A stretch of DNA of 64,000 nucleotides from Paludibacteraceae bacterium (GTDB lineage: Bacteria; Bacteroidota; Bacteroidia; Bacteroidales; Paludibacteraceae): NCBI GenBank assembly GCA_017937025.1, contig JAGBEJ010000013.1, positions 1 through 64,000 on the forward strand, read 5' to 3'. Shown here piece after piece: positions 1 through 7,931 of this stretch. The translations under genes were made by a program, and so were the position numbers. The notes beneath the pieces were generated by a model. The model searched no databases and was not told the DNA's origin. It saw only the letters and a list, made by a program, of their open reading frames with translations. Position 1 is the stretch's first letter. Every line of letters begins with the position of its first letter.

Positions 1-28
1 GTCCGAGACGTCAATAATCATGATATTC

Positions 29-136
<108 letters not shown>

Positions 137-145
137 TTTTTTCAG

Positions 146-184
146 AGAGCCTGTCTGGATCAGTTCCGGACAGGCTCTTTTTTT
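146..184 (+). terminator. Rho-independent terminator after 5S rRNA
   Basis: A 14-bp stem (146-159 with 165-178, one G-U pair) with a 5-nt loop is followed by a run of T to 184. It lies ten bases after the 5S end and fits termination of the rRNA operon. Confidence 0.85.
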
Positions 185-223
185 GTTCCGGCGCTGATAG
201 CTGGAGCTGGCATTTGATGACAA

Positions 224-264
224 CAACAGAAGGCAATGCACATCGCATTGCCTTCTGTTGTTTT
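224..264 (+). terminator. Second strong terminator hairpin
   Basis: A perfect 16-bp stem (224-239 with 245-260), a 5-nt loop and four T follow the first terminator by only 40 bases. No gene lies between, so it is probably a back-up terminator for the rRNA operon. The short T-run makes it weaker than the first by sequence, though the stem is longer. Confidence 0.65.
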
Positions 265-470
265 ACTAATATCAGATAAGTATAAGCTAAGATTATGATT
301 GAATGCAGCCGAACGTATTTCCATACAGAGGTGTTTGAAAATTATGTTTCTTTCTATTGTTGTTTTTTAAAAATTATATCTATCTTGCGAGATATAACGC
401 TGTGAACATTTTGAAATGTCAAGAATTATGTTAACACACACGGATAGATAGTCCTTATAAACTAAATACA
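265..470. other. AT-rich intergenic stretch without a gene
   Basis: I see no coding frame or clear TAnnTTTG promoter element here. A short inverted repeat (tatct-tgcg-agata) lies near 383. A promoter for the downstream lipoprotein or for a small transcript ending at 541 could be hidden here, but the sequence does not show it. Confidence 0.4.
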
Positions 471-490
471 TCAGGCGAAATTTCGCTTGA
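471..490. repeat. 20-bp palindrome in lipoprotein leader
   Basis: The two halves tcaggcgaaa and tttcgcttga are reverse complements except for one G-U-type pair. With no spacer it could be a dimeric protein binding site or the base of an RNA hairpin. It lies just upstream of a terminator-like hairpin and 140 bases before the lipoprotein start. Confidence 0.5.
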
Positions 491-501
491 GTTATTGACA
501 T

Positions 502-541
502 GCAGGTTCACCTCATCAAAGAGGTGAGCCTGCTTTTGTTT
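502..541 (+). terminator. Terminator-like hairpin in leader
   Basis: A 13-bp stem (502-514 with 521-533, one G-U) with a 6-nt loop is followed by ttttgtttt. It ends about 90 bases before the lipoprotein start, with no coding gene just before it. It may end a small RNA or act as an attenuator in the leader. Confidence 0.65.
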
Positions 542-630
542 TATACCCTTGTTTCATCAAGGAAATTAGACAGAGTTTTTTATAACGAATAACCAATCAA
601 CTTTATTAATAACAACAAAAACAAGAACAA

Positions 631-1206
631 ATGAAAAAAGAATTCAATTTTAAGAGAATGTTGCTGGCGGTGCTGGCGATGCTCGCAGTAGGTACAATGG
701 CGTTCACTTCGTGTAGTGATGATGACAAAGATGATATAGAAGACATCAAAGGTATCATTAACGGAGGGAATGGTAACGTAGATGTGAATATTCAAGACAA
801 TGGCAACTCTATGACAATGGTTATAACAGGCTCAAGTAGCACTACTACCACTGTTGCAAAATTTGACGGCTCAACAGATGCAAGTCTTTGCACCAGCTAT
901 GTTGAAACTGTAGCGTATAATAACAAGCTCCTTTGCGATATAACGTGGGATACTTATCAAGAAATTCCTCAAGAAGAAAAGGATACTTATGGTTTTGTAA
1001 TGACGCGCAGTGGAAATACGCTTACTTATACATATTTGGATTCGGATGATGTCTATATCGGAACACCAAAGTCTTATATCAAGATAATGTGGGACGCGGC
1101 GAATGGTAGTGTAAGTTCTGGCAGCAATGGCAGTGGTGGTAGTGGCTCAGGCTATACAAGCAGCGACATACCATCTACACCAGGTGGTGTGGGTGAGTTT
1201 GAGTAA
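631..1206 (+). CDS. Small secreted lipoprotein, unknown function
   Basis: The 191-residue product starts with a positively charged, hydrophobic signal peptide ending in a lipobox (FTSC, Cys about residue 28) followed by an acidic SDDDKDD stretch, a common surface-export-like signal in Bacteroidetes lipoproteins. The middle is rich in Asn, Gly, Ser and Thr, and residues about 160-185 are a Gly/Ser linker-like tail. I recognise no enzymatic domain. It stands alone between the rRNA end and the convergent mrp operon, preceded by a hairpin-rich leader and followed by its own terminator. Function cannot be given. Confidence 0.8.
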   Translation: MKKEFNFKRMLLAVLAMLAVGTMAFTSCSDDDKDDIEDIKGIINGGNGNVDVNIQDNGNSMTMVITGSSSTTTTVAKFDGSTDASLCTSYVETVAYNNKLLCDITWDTYQEIPQEEKDTYGFVMTRSGNTLTYTYLDSDDVYIGTPKSYIKIMWDAANGSVSSGSNGSGGSGSGYTSSDIPSTPGGVGEFE

Positions 1207-1223
1207 TTGGCAGACATGAATAC

Positions 1224-1254
1224 AAAAAGGCCGGATGTATAGTCCGGCTTTTTT
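1224..1254. terminator. Bidirectional terminator after lipoprotein
   Basis: The stem gccgga (1230-1235) with tccggc (1243-1248) is extended by an A-run on the left and a T-run on the right, so it can work in both directions. It ends the lipoprotein gene and can back up the minus-strand terminator of mrp. Confidence 0.8.
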
Positions 1255-1271
1255 GTTGGTATGATAGCAAC

Positions 1272-1303
1272 AAAAAAAACGTGCCGGCAATTAAGCCAGC
1301 ACG
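1272..1303 (-). terminator. Terminator of the mrp operon
   Basis: Read on the minus strand, cgtgctggc and gccggcacg (one mismatch) form a 9-bp stem with a 6-nt loop, followed by eight T. It lies 26 bases after the mrp stop codon. Confidence 0.85.
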
Positions 1304-1328
1304 CTTGAATATTCTTTGTTGCGGTTCT

Positions 1329-2390
1329 TTATTTCTTGACAGCTTCCATGACTTTGCCGGCAAGCTGTATAAATGCTTGTCCTTCGATGGAAGCGGACTT
1401 CAGCGCCACAGGCTCGCCGTCGTCGCCGCCTTCGCAGATGCTCTGCACGATAGGAATCTGTCCGAGCAACGGCACGTTCATCTTTTCAGCCAGTTTCTTG
1501 CAGCCTTCCTTGCCGAAGATGTAGTATTTGTTTTCCGGCAATTCGGCAGGGGTAAACCACGCCATGTTTTCCACCAGTCCGAGGATAGGCACGTTCACTT
1601 TGTCGTTTGTGAACATTTCGATGCCTTTTCTCGCATCCGCCAGCGCCACTTCCTGCGGTGTGCTGACGATTACCGCTCCTGCGATTTTCAAGTTCTGTAT
1701 GAGCGTGAGGTGTATGTCGCTTGTTCCTGGCGGCACGTCTATGATGAGATAGTCCAAATCACCCCAGTTTCCTTCGTTTATAAGCTGTTTTATAGCGCTT
1801 GTGGCCATTGCGCCGCGCCACAGCAATGCAGTGTCAGGATCGACAAAAAAGCCTATTGAGAGAACTCTTACGCCGTACTTCTCTATCGGCTCGATGAGGT
1901 CGCGTCCGTCAACATTGATAAGGAACGGTCTTGCGTCCTCAATGCCGAACATCTTAGGGGCTGACGGGCCGAATATGTCGGCGTCAAGCAGTCCGACTTT
2001 GAATCCGAGCTTAGCCAACGACACAGCGAGGTTTGATGCGACTGTTGATTTTCCCACGCCGCCCTTGCCGGATGATACAGCTATTATGTGCTTTACATTC
2101 TCGGTCTGGTTCTTTGGTTCCGGCTTAGGCTCCTGCTTGAACTTGACGTTGATGTTGCCCTTGATGTCGATGCCCTTGTCAACATAGGCCAGAATCGCCG
2201 TTTCTGCCGACTTGACCATCGATTTGATAAACGGGTCGGTGTTGCGTTCGAAGATGAGCGAGAACGAGACTTTGTTGCCTTCGATGCGGATGTCATCTTC
2301 CACCATCTCGTTTTCCACAAGGCTCTTTCCGTTTCCAGGGTATTTCACCTTGTCGAGCGCGTCGATTATAAGTTTAGGATATAGTGTCAT
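1329..2390 (-). CDS. mrp: Mrp/ApbC-type P-loop ATPase, Fe-S cluster carrier
   Basis: Mrp proteins bind Fe-S clusters and hand them to apo-enzymes, using a P-loop ATPase of the MinD/ParA class. The 353-residue protein has an N-terminal DUF59/MIP18-like domain (about 1-85), a low-complexity Lys/Pro/Glu linker, and an ATPase domain with the deviant Walker A SGKGGVGKST at 107-116. The C-terminal CxxC motif used for cluster binding in the E. coli type is not visible; the equivalent region reads ENMAWFTPAEL, as I recall for Bacteroidetes homologues. It is the last gene of a run that includes sufS, sufE and ricT, which fits an Fe-S role. Confidence 0.93.
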   Translation of the reverse strand: MTLYPKLIIDALDKVKYPGNGKSLVENEMVEDDIRIEGNKVSFSLIFERNTDPFIKSMVKSAETAILAYVDKGIDIKGNINVKFKQEPKPEPKNQTENVKHIIAVSSGKGGVGKSTVASNLAVSLAKLGFKVGLLDADIFGPSAPKMFGIEDARPFLINVDGRDLIEPIEKYGVRVLSIGFFVDPDTALLWRGAMATSAIKQLINEGNWGDLDYLIIDVPPGTSDIHLTLIQNLKIAGAVIVSTPQEVALADARKGIEMFTNDKVNVPILGLVENMAWFTPAELPENKYYIFGKEGCKKLAEKMNVPLLGQIPIVQSICEGGDDGEPVALKSASIEGQAFIQLAGKVMEAVKK

Positions 2391-2403
2391 GATTTGTGAT
2401 AGT

Positions 2404-3213
2404 TTATTTGCTCAGGTTCAGTGCGCTGCGTTTCTCTCTGCCGAAACTTCTGTAGTCGTCGAGTTCGATTTCAACTTCTGGCTCTTGCAGCGGCTTTTTG
2501 TCCAGCCGGAAGCTTATGTATTTTATCGACTTGCCTCTGGCTATCCATTGTTTTTCGTAATATGTCGTGATTTCCGTCAGCCATTTGTTCACCTCGTCGT
2601 CCTTCACAGGGTTGTTGTGCAGGTCGTCGGTGTCCATTATCACGTCGAGGCTGTTGGCTTTGACAAGCTCCTTTGTGTATGTGTACATGAAGTTGCTGTC
2701 GGTCTTCAGGTTTATTACGCCTCCTTCTTTCAGGAATTTCGCATATTGCGCCAGAAATCCTGTGGATGTCATTCTCTTGGTCCTCTTTTTCATCTGAGGG
2801 TCGGGGAACGTTATCCAGATTTCATCGACTTCGTTTTCTGCGAAGAAGTGGCTTATGACCTCGATTCTTGTTCTCAGGAACGCCACGTTGCTCATGCCGG
2901 CTTCTATAGCCAGTGTTGCTCCAGTGTACATTCTCGAGCCCTTGATGTCAACTCCGATGAAGTTCTTGTTCGGGAATCTTTTGGCGAGTTCTACGGTGTA
3001 TTCGCCCTTTCCGCATCCGAGTTCAATGACAATCTCGTTGTCGTTATGGAAATAATCCTTGCGCCAGTTTCCTTTGAGCAGGAATTTCTCAGCCAGCGGA
3101 TATGACTCCGGGAGCGGACCGTCGAAGTCCTTGGGCTTTCTGAACAGCGCAGGCTGTATGACGTTGCTGTAGGTCGCCATGGCGGCGAACTTAGCGAGTT
3201 TGTTCTTGGCCAT
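2404..3213 (-). CDS. trmB: tRNA (guanine-46-N7)-methyltransferase
   Basis: TrmB methylates G46 in the variable loop of tRNAs with SAM. The 269-residue protein has the SAM-binding motif IELGCGKGEY (about 63-72), the acidic end of strand 2 in GVDIKG, and the family signature WITFPDPQMKKRTKR. An N-terminal extension of about 40 residues (AKFAAMATYSNVIQP) precedes the methyltransferase fold; I recall similar extensions in Bacteroidetes. The gene starts 3 bases after the gldH stop and 13 bases before mrp, so it is almost certainly co-transcribed with both. Confidence 0.95.
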   Translation of the reverse strand: MAKNKLAKFAAMATYSNVIQPALFRKPKDFDGPLPESYPLAEKFLLKGNWRKDYFHNDNEIVIELGCGKGEYTVELAKRFPNKNFIGVDIKGSRMYTGATLAIEAGMSNVAFLRTRIEVISHFFAENEVDEIWITFPDPQMKKRTKRMTSTGFLAQYAKFLKEGGVINLKTDSNFMYTYTKELVKANSLDVIMDTDDLHNNPVKDDEVNKWLTEITTYYEKQWIARGKSIKYISFRLDKKPLQEPEVEIELDDYRSFGREKRSALNLSK

Positions 3214-3216
3214 TGC

Positions 3217-3681
3217 TTATTTCTTTAATACTTCGACGCCGATGTCAGTTATGCCGCCAAGCTTCTCCTCTCTCATGCCGTGCTTGATTATCAGCTTGTA
3301 GTTGCCTGGTTTGGCGAACTTCACGTTAGGCTGATAGAGTATCGCCATTTCGTGCAGCGAACCGAATCCCGAGCCGAGCCATTCACCTGCGTTGTTCGCA
3401 AGATAGCACTCGACGGTGTCTTTGCCTATTTCCTTGTCGTTCAGTTGTGTCTCGGTGAAGAGCCAAAGGTTCTGGCTTTTGTATTTGTTTGTGTGTCTGA
3501 CGTTTATCAGTATCTGGTATGCCGCGTTGGCGTCGTCGATATTGAAGCTGAAGACTTCGGCGCTGTCTTTGCTCCATCCGTTCTCAGGCAGCACTTTGCT
3601 GTCTTCATATACGCTCTTGCTGCTGCATGAGCATAATATGACGGTCAATAATCCCGCAAGGCTAATTATTGTTCTTCTCAT
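3217..3681 (-). CDS. gldH: Gliding-motility-type lipoprotein GldH
   Basis: GldH is a Bacteroidetes lipoprotein first defined by gliding-motility mutants but also present in non-gliding species, where its role is unclear. I place the start at the ATG at 3681 because it begins a proper signal peptide with a lipobox (Cys about residue 19), giving 154 residues. A longer frame to 3762 would add a Thr/Lys-rich stretch overlapping the upstream ricT gene. With the chosen start the two genes still overlap by 20 bases. The body (NIDDANAAYQILINVRHTNKY, then a beta-rich region ending DIGVEVL) matches the family. Confidence 0.88.
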   Translation of the reverse strand: MRRTIISLAGLLTVILCSCSSKSVYEDSKVLPENGWSKDSAEVFSFNIDDANAAYQILINVRHTNKYKSQNLWLFTETQLNDKEIGKDTVECYLANNAGEWLGSGFGSLHEMAILYQPNVKFAKPGNYKLIIKHGMREEKLGGITDIGVEVLKK

Positions 3682-4945
3682 TGTTAGGTTTTTGCGGCTT
3701 GTTGCCTTTGTTTTGGTTGTTGTTTCTTCTGTCGTTTCTTGGCCTGTTGTTTCTGTGGCCATTGTCCTTTCTTTCGGTTTTTTCCTGACCGTTGTTGCGG
3801 TTCTCGTTGCCCTTAGCCTCCCTCTTGTTTCGTCTGTCGTCTCTTCTGTTGTTGCGGTTCTTGTTTCGTTTCTTGTCTTTGTCGAATCTCGTCAGGCTGT
3901 CTTGTCCCACAACGTTGTTGAAGTCGATTGGAGCGGCCTCTTTTCCTCCGTCGCCCTTGAGCTCAAGTCTTTCTGGCTTCTCGCCGTTTTTGTTCAGAGC
4001 GATTACTTCCTTGGCTCTGTCCACGCTTATGGTTACAAGGTTTGCGGCCATGTTAGGAGCGGAAGAGTAGGTCATCTCTCTCTTGAACACGTCTGTCTTG
4101 AAGTGGTACCATGTCGCATCCAAAGTCTCCAGTTGAATTTCTTTAGATGGGAAATCTTTCTGAGCATCTATGTATGTGCTTGCCTCGAAGTTGATGCAGC
4201 ATTTGAGTTTCGCGCACTGTCCTGCGAGTTTCTGAGGGTTGAGCGAGATGTCCTGGTATCTGGCTGCCGATGTTGACACCGACACGAAGTTGCTCATCCA
4301 CGACGCGCAGCACAGTTCTCGTCCGCACGGACCGATACCGCCGATTCTGCCGGCTTCTTGTCTTGCTCCGATCTGCTTCATCTCGATTCTCACATGGAAC
4401 GTGTCTGCCAGCACCTTGATGAGCTGACGGAAATCGACTCTTTCCTCGGCTATGTAGTAGAAGATGGCCTTGTTGCCGTCGCCTTGATACTCCACATCGC
4501 CGATTTTCATGTTCAGTCCCAGTCTCTCGGCTATCTGCCTTGAGCGTATCATCGTGTCCTGCTCCAGAGCCTTGGACTCGTTGTATTTGTCGATGTCGGT
4601 CTGTTTGGCTTTGCGGTAAACGCGCTTTATCTCGAACTTCTCGAAGTTGATGTTGCTCTTCTGCATCTGGTTCAGCACGAGCTTGCCAACGAGTGTCACC
4701 TCGCCTATGTCGTGTCCAGGTGTGGATTCCACAGCCACCATGTCGCCTTTCTTCAAGGCTATGTGTGTGCTGTTGAGGTAGAATCCCTTTCTTGTGTTCT
4801 TGAACTGCACTTCTACGAAGTCCGTGTCTTTGACTGTGTCCGGCAGGTCGCACATCCAGTCGTAAACGGACAGTTTTCTTGCGGAGTTATGATAACATCC
4901 GTTTATGTTCATCTTGCAGCCGTTGTCGTTTAGTGTGAAATCCAT
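3662..4945 (-). CDS. ricT: PSP1-domain protein, RicT/YaaT family
   Basis: RicT-type proteins carry a PSP1 domain; in Bacillus, RicT works in the Fe-S-containing RicAFT complex that affects RNase Y and several developmental processes. The 427-residue product has the conserved PSP1 core with the Cys clusters GPCGRELCC (C207, C212, C213) and QCAKLKCC (C244, C249, C250), which could hold an Fe-S cluster. Residues about 345-427 form a disordered tail very rich in Lys, Arg, Asn and Asp, which suggests RNA or ribosome contact (inference). It lies between sufE and gldH in the same direction. In this phylum its molecular job is not established. Confidence 0.85.
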   Translation of the reverse strand: MDFTLNDNGCKMNINGCYHNSARKLSVYDWMCDLPDTVKDTDFVEVQFKNTRKGFYLNSTHIALKKGDMVAVESTPGHDIGEVTLVGKLVLNQMQKSNINFEKFEIKRVYRKAKQTDIDKYNESKALEQDTMIRSRQIAERLGLNMKIGDVEYQGDGNKAIFYYIAEERVDFRQLIKVLADTFHVRIEMKQIGARQEAGRIGGIGPCGRELCCASWMSNFVSVSTSAARYQDISLNPQKLAGQCAKLKCCINFEASTYIDAQKDFPSKEIQLETLDATWYHFKTDVFKREMTYSSAPNMAANLVTISVDRAKEVIALNKNGEKPERLELKGDGGKEAAPIDFNNVVGQDSLTRFDKDKKRNKNRNNRRDDRRNKREAKGNENRNNGQEKTERKDNGHRNNRPRNDRRNNNQNKGNKPQKPNNEKNNN

Positions 4946-5001
4946 AAAATCCTTGTGTTGTAGGGTTTGTTTTGTTTAATCAAGAGTTGGTGTGCTCTCG
5001 A

Positions 5002-5424
5002 TCAGGATTCGCTTTTGCTTTTGAAGGCCATGGCGTAGAGCTTCATCTGCTTCAGCATCGACAGCATTCCGTTGGAACGAGTCGGCGAGAGGTGCTCCTT
5101 CAGGCCTATCTTGTCAATAAAGTAGAGTTCTGAGTCGATAATCTCGTCAGGCGTGTGTCCGGACAGCACGTTCACCAGCATCACGGCTATTCCGCCAGCG
5201 ATGTCGGTGTTGCTCTCCGATTCGTATATCACCTTGCCGTCCTTGTATTCGGCGTGTATCCACACCTTGGACTGGCAGCCTTCTATCAGATACTCCGGTG
5301 TCTTGTATTTTGGGTCTATCTTGGCGTTCATGCCCTTGTCGATTATCTCCTGGTATTTGTCAAGCCAGTCGTCAAGGAACTCGAACTCTGATATTATTTC
5401 GTCTTGTGCTTCGTTGATAGTCAT
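5002..5424 (-). CDS. sufE: SufE sulfur acceptor protein
   Basis: SufE takes persulfide sulfur from the cysteine desulfurase SufS and passes it to the SufBCD scaffold. The 140-residue protein has the family size and the acceptor cysteine C50 in LIEGCQSKVW, plus the conserved C-terminal GLKEHLSPTRSNGM. It follows sufS by 43 bases on the same strand. The SufBCD genes are about 8 kb away in another operon, so the suf system is split in this genome. Confidence 0.95.
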   Translation of the reverse strand: MTINEAQDEIISEFEFLDDWLDKYQEIIDKGMNAKIDPKYKTPEYLIEGCQSKVWIHAEYKDGKVIYESESNTDIAGGIAVMLVNVLSGHTPDEIIDSELYFIDKIGLKEHLSPTRSNGMLSMLKQMKLYAMAFKSKSES

Positions 5425-5467
5425 CTTTCGACTTTTTAAAGTATTATCTTACAAAGATATGCAAAAA

Positions 5468-6685
5468 CTACTTATGGAATAACTTTTTGGCTCTGACGAT
5501 GCCGGCTGCGAGTATGTCTATCTCCTCTTTCGTGTTATAAATTCCGAAAGACGCTCTGACAGTGCCCTCGATGCCGAAGAAGTCCATCGTAGGCTGTGCG
5601 CAGTGGTGTCCGGTTCTCACAGCTATGCCGAGTTTGTCAAGTATTGTGCCCATGTCGTATGGGTGAATGTCGCTCACGAGGAATGACACGAGCCCGCTTC
5701 TTTTCTTCGCGTTGCCGTAAATCCTCATGCCCTCTATCTCGTTGAGTTTCTTGGTTGCGTATTCCACAAGCTCCCTCTCGTGCTCCTCCACGTTGTCCAT
5801 GCCGATGGCGGTTATGTAGTCGAGCGCGGCGGCAAGCGATGTTGAGCCGATGAAGTCCGGCGTGCCAGCCTCGAATTTGTATGGCAGCACGTTGAATGTC
5901 GTCTTCTCGAACGTTACTTTGTCTATCATCTCGCCTCCGGCCTGGTATGGCGGCAGTTTGTCGAGCCATTTCTCCTTGCCGTATAGCACTCCGATGCCGG
6001 TCGGGCCGTAGATCTTATGTCCGGAGAAGGCGAGGAAGTCGGCGTCGAGTTCACGCACATCGACCTTGAAGTGTGGCACCGACTGCGCTCCGTCTATCAT
6101 GACGGGGATGCCGTTCTCATGCGCTATGCTTACGACCTCCTTCACGGGGTTCACTGTCGCCAGAGTGTTGGATGCGTGGGCGATGGACACAAGCCTTGTC
6201 TTCTCGTTGATGAGCCCCTTGAGTGTCTCGAGGCTTATCTCGCCGTTGTTGTCGATAGGCAGCATCACGAGCCTTGCGCCTTTCTTCTCGCAGACGAGCT
6301 GCCAAGGCACGATGTTGGAGTGGTGCTCCATCTGGCTTACGATTATTTCGTCGCCTTCGTTGAGCAGTTCTCCGAAAGTGGCTGCCACGATGTTGAGCGA
6401 CTCTGTCGTGCCTCTCGTGAATATAATCTCGTTTGTCTTTTCTGCGTTGATGAATTTTCTTACGGTCTCTCTTGCCGCCTCATGCGCCTCGGTCGCTTCC
6501 TGACTCAGCCAATGCACGCCTCTGTGCACGTTTGCGTTTTTGTGGTAGTAGCCGTTCACGATGCTTTCGACTACCGGTTTAGGCTTTTGTGTTGTAGCCG
6601 CGTTGTCGAGATATACGAGTTTGTGTCCATAGACTTGTTCGTTGAGTATAGGGAAGTCGGCTCTTATTTTTTCTATGTCAATCAT
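5468..6685 (-). CDS. sufS: Cysteine desulfurase SufS
   Basis: SufS is a PLP enzyme that removes sulfur from L-cysteine as an enzyme-bound persulfide for Fe-S assembly. The 405-residue protein shows the PLP lysine K224 in SGHKIYGPTG, the substrate-binding histidine in MEHHSN (about 120-125) and the catalytic cysteine C362 in RTGHHCAQP, all typical of group II (SufS-type) desulfurases. It lies between holB and sufE. The gap to holB is only 15 bases, so it likely depends on a promoter before holB. Confidence 0.96.
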   Translation of the reverse strand: MIDIEKIRADFPILNEQVYGHKLVYLDNAATTQKPKPVVESIVNGYYHKNANVHRGVHWLSQEATEAHEAARETVRKFINAEKTNEIIFTRGTTESLNIVAATFGELLNEGDEIIVSQMEHHSNIVPWQLVCEKKGARLVMLPIDNNGEISLETLKGLINEKTRLVSIAHASNTLATVNPVKEVVSIAHENGIPVMIDGAQSVPHFKVDVRELDADFLAFSGHKIYGPTGIGVLYGKEKWLDKLPPYQAGGEMIDKVTFEKTTFNVLPYKFEAGTPDFIGSTSLAAALDYITAIGMDNVEEHERELVEYATKKLNEIEGMRIYGNAKKRSGLVSFLVSDIHPYDMGTILDKLGIAVRTGHHCAQPTMDFFGIEGTVRASFGIYNTKEEIDILAAGIVRAKKLFHK

Positions 6686-6700
6686 GGGTGTTTCTTTTTG

Positions 6701-7852
6701 TTAGTTAGTTTTTAATAGCATAATCATTTTCAGAGCAAGGTCGGTGAAAATGATTTTTGATTGTCCGTTCTGGGCAATGGATTTTTCGGCCTCGCCGAGG
6801 CATGTCGATATGCCTATGACGTTGCCTTCGTTTATGAAAGGAGAGAATTTTTTAGAGAAGTCTTTCTCGAACGGAGCCAGGTAGTTGAGGTCCTCGTTGT
6901 GGAAGTTGTATATGAAGTTTTCTCTAATCATTCTCTGGGCATACTGCAGGAACTCTATCTGATGATTCCTGGAGTTCTTCGCCATTGTCTCAGCGAATTT
7001 TCTGAGGTCTATCAGCGCATCGCCTTTTTTGTCCAGCGTGCTGAAGTTTCTTATCCCCCAAGTCGTTCTCATCAGGAACTTGAAGTCCTCGAAGTGCTGC
7101 TTGTTGGCGGAGTTGCTCTCGGCTGCGTTTCTTGCGGCCACTATGCTTCCGGCGGCCACTCTTGCGATGTACTTAGCGTCGTCGTCGCTTTCCTGATACT
7201 GCTCCTTCACGTAGCTTTCGATTTTGTCCCTTTCCACAGGCGGCACATTCACTCTCTGTGTTCTTGAGAGAATGGTGCCGATGATGCGGTCCGGCTCGTT
7301 GCTCACGAGTATCATGAGTGTCTTGGCTGGCGGTTCCTCGATTATCTTGAGGATTTTGTTTGCCGTGCCGACATCCATACTCTCCGGCTGCCAGATTATC
7401 ATGAACTTGTATCCGCCCTCATACGACTTCATCGACAGTTTCTTTATGATTTTGTCGCTTTCGGAGTCGTATATCTTGCCTTTCTTCGTTTCGTTGCTTA
7501 TCTCGTTCAGCCACGTGCTGTTGGTCAGGTAGTGGTCGTTGGTTACGCTCTCTCTGAACTGCTTCAGGTAGTCGTCGCAGGTTTCGTTGTCCTTTTTCAC
7601 GATAGGGAACACGAAATGCAGGTCGGGATGAGCAAGGTTTCTGAATTTGAGGCACGAAGGGCAGACACCGCATGAGTCGCTGTCGGTCGGGTGCTTGCAG
7701 CTCAGATACTGCGCGTAAGCTATGGCGAGTCCCAGTTTGCCTGTTCCTTCTTTTCCGCAGAATAGTTGGGCGTGCGGCACTCTTCCGCTTTTCGCGGAAT
7801 CAATCAAGTGCTTTTTCACTTTTTCCTGCCCTATAATATCTGCGAACATCAC
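6701..7852 (-). CDS. holB: DNA polymerase III delta-prime subunit
   Basis: Delta-prime is a clamp-loader subunit of the replicative polymerase. The 383-residue protein has an AAA+ fold with a P-loop-like GKEGTGKLGLA (33-43) and a four-cysteine zinc module (C52, C61, C64, C67), followed by LSRTQR near the arginine finger region. Two ATG codons in tandem start the gene; either is possible. It is the first gene of the holB-sufS-sufE-ricT-gldH-trmB-mrp run. Confidence 0.9.
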   Translation of the reverse strand: MMFADIIGQEKVKKHLIDSAKSGRVPHAQLFCGKEGTGKLGLAIAYAQYLSCKHPTDSDSCGVCPSCLKFRNLAHPDLHFVFPIVKKDNETCDDYLKQFRESVTNDHYLTNSTWLNEISNETKKGKIYDSESDKIIKKLSMKSYEGGYKFMIIWQPESMDVGTANKILKIIEEPPAKTLMILVSNEPDRIIGTILSRTQRVNVPPVERDKIESYVKEQYQESDDDAKYIARVAAGSIVAARNAAESNSANKQHFEDFKFLMRTTWGIRNFSTLDKKGDALIDLRKFAETMAKNSRNHQIEFLQYAQRMIRENFIYNFHNEDLNYLAPFEKDFSKKFSPFINEGNVIGISTCLGEAEKSIAQNGQSKIIFTDLALKMIMLLKTN

Positions 7853-7882
7853 TTCTTTATATTTGTTGCTTGATTAAGAATA

Positions 7883-7890
7883 CAAAAGTA
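7883..7890 (-). promoter_or_regulatory. Possible -7 element upstream of holB
   Basis: On the minus strand the bases read TACTTTTG, matching TAnnTTTG, 30 bases before the holB start. No TTG is seen at the usual 19-21-base distance upstream, so support is weak. Confidence 0.35.
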
Positions 7891-7931
7891 CGCTTTTTTT
7901 CATACCTTCGTATTTCATTTAAATCTTAATC

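Noticed and set aside
3416..4276. A 286-codon Val/Leu/Ser-rich plus-strand frame
   Set aside because: It reads like a membrane protein but is antisense to gldH and ricT; its hydrophobic stretch is the complement of the Lys/Arg/Asn-rich tail of RicT.
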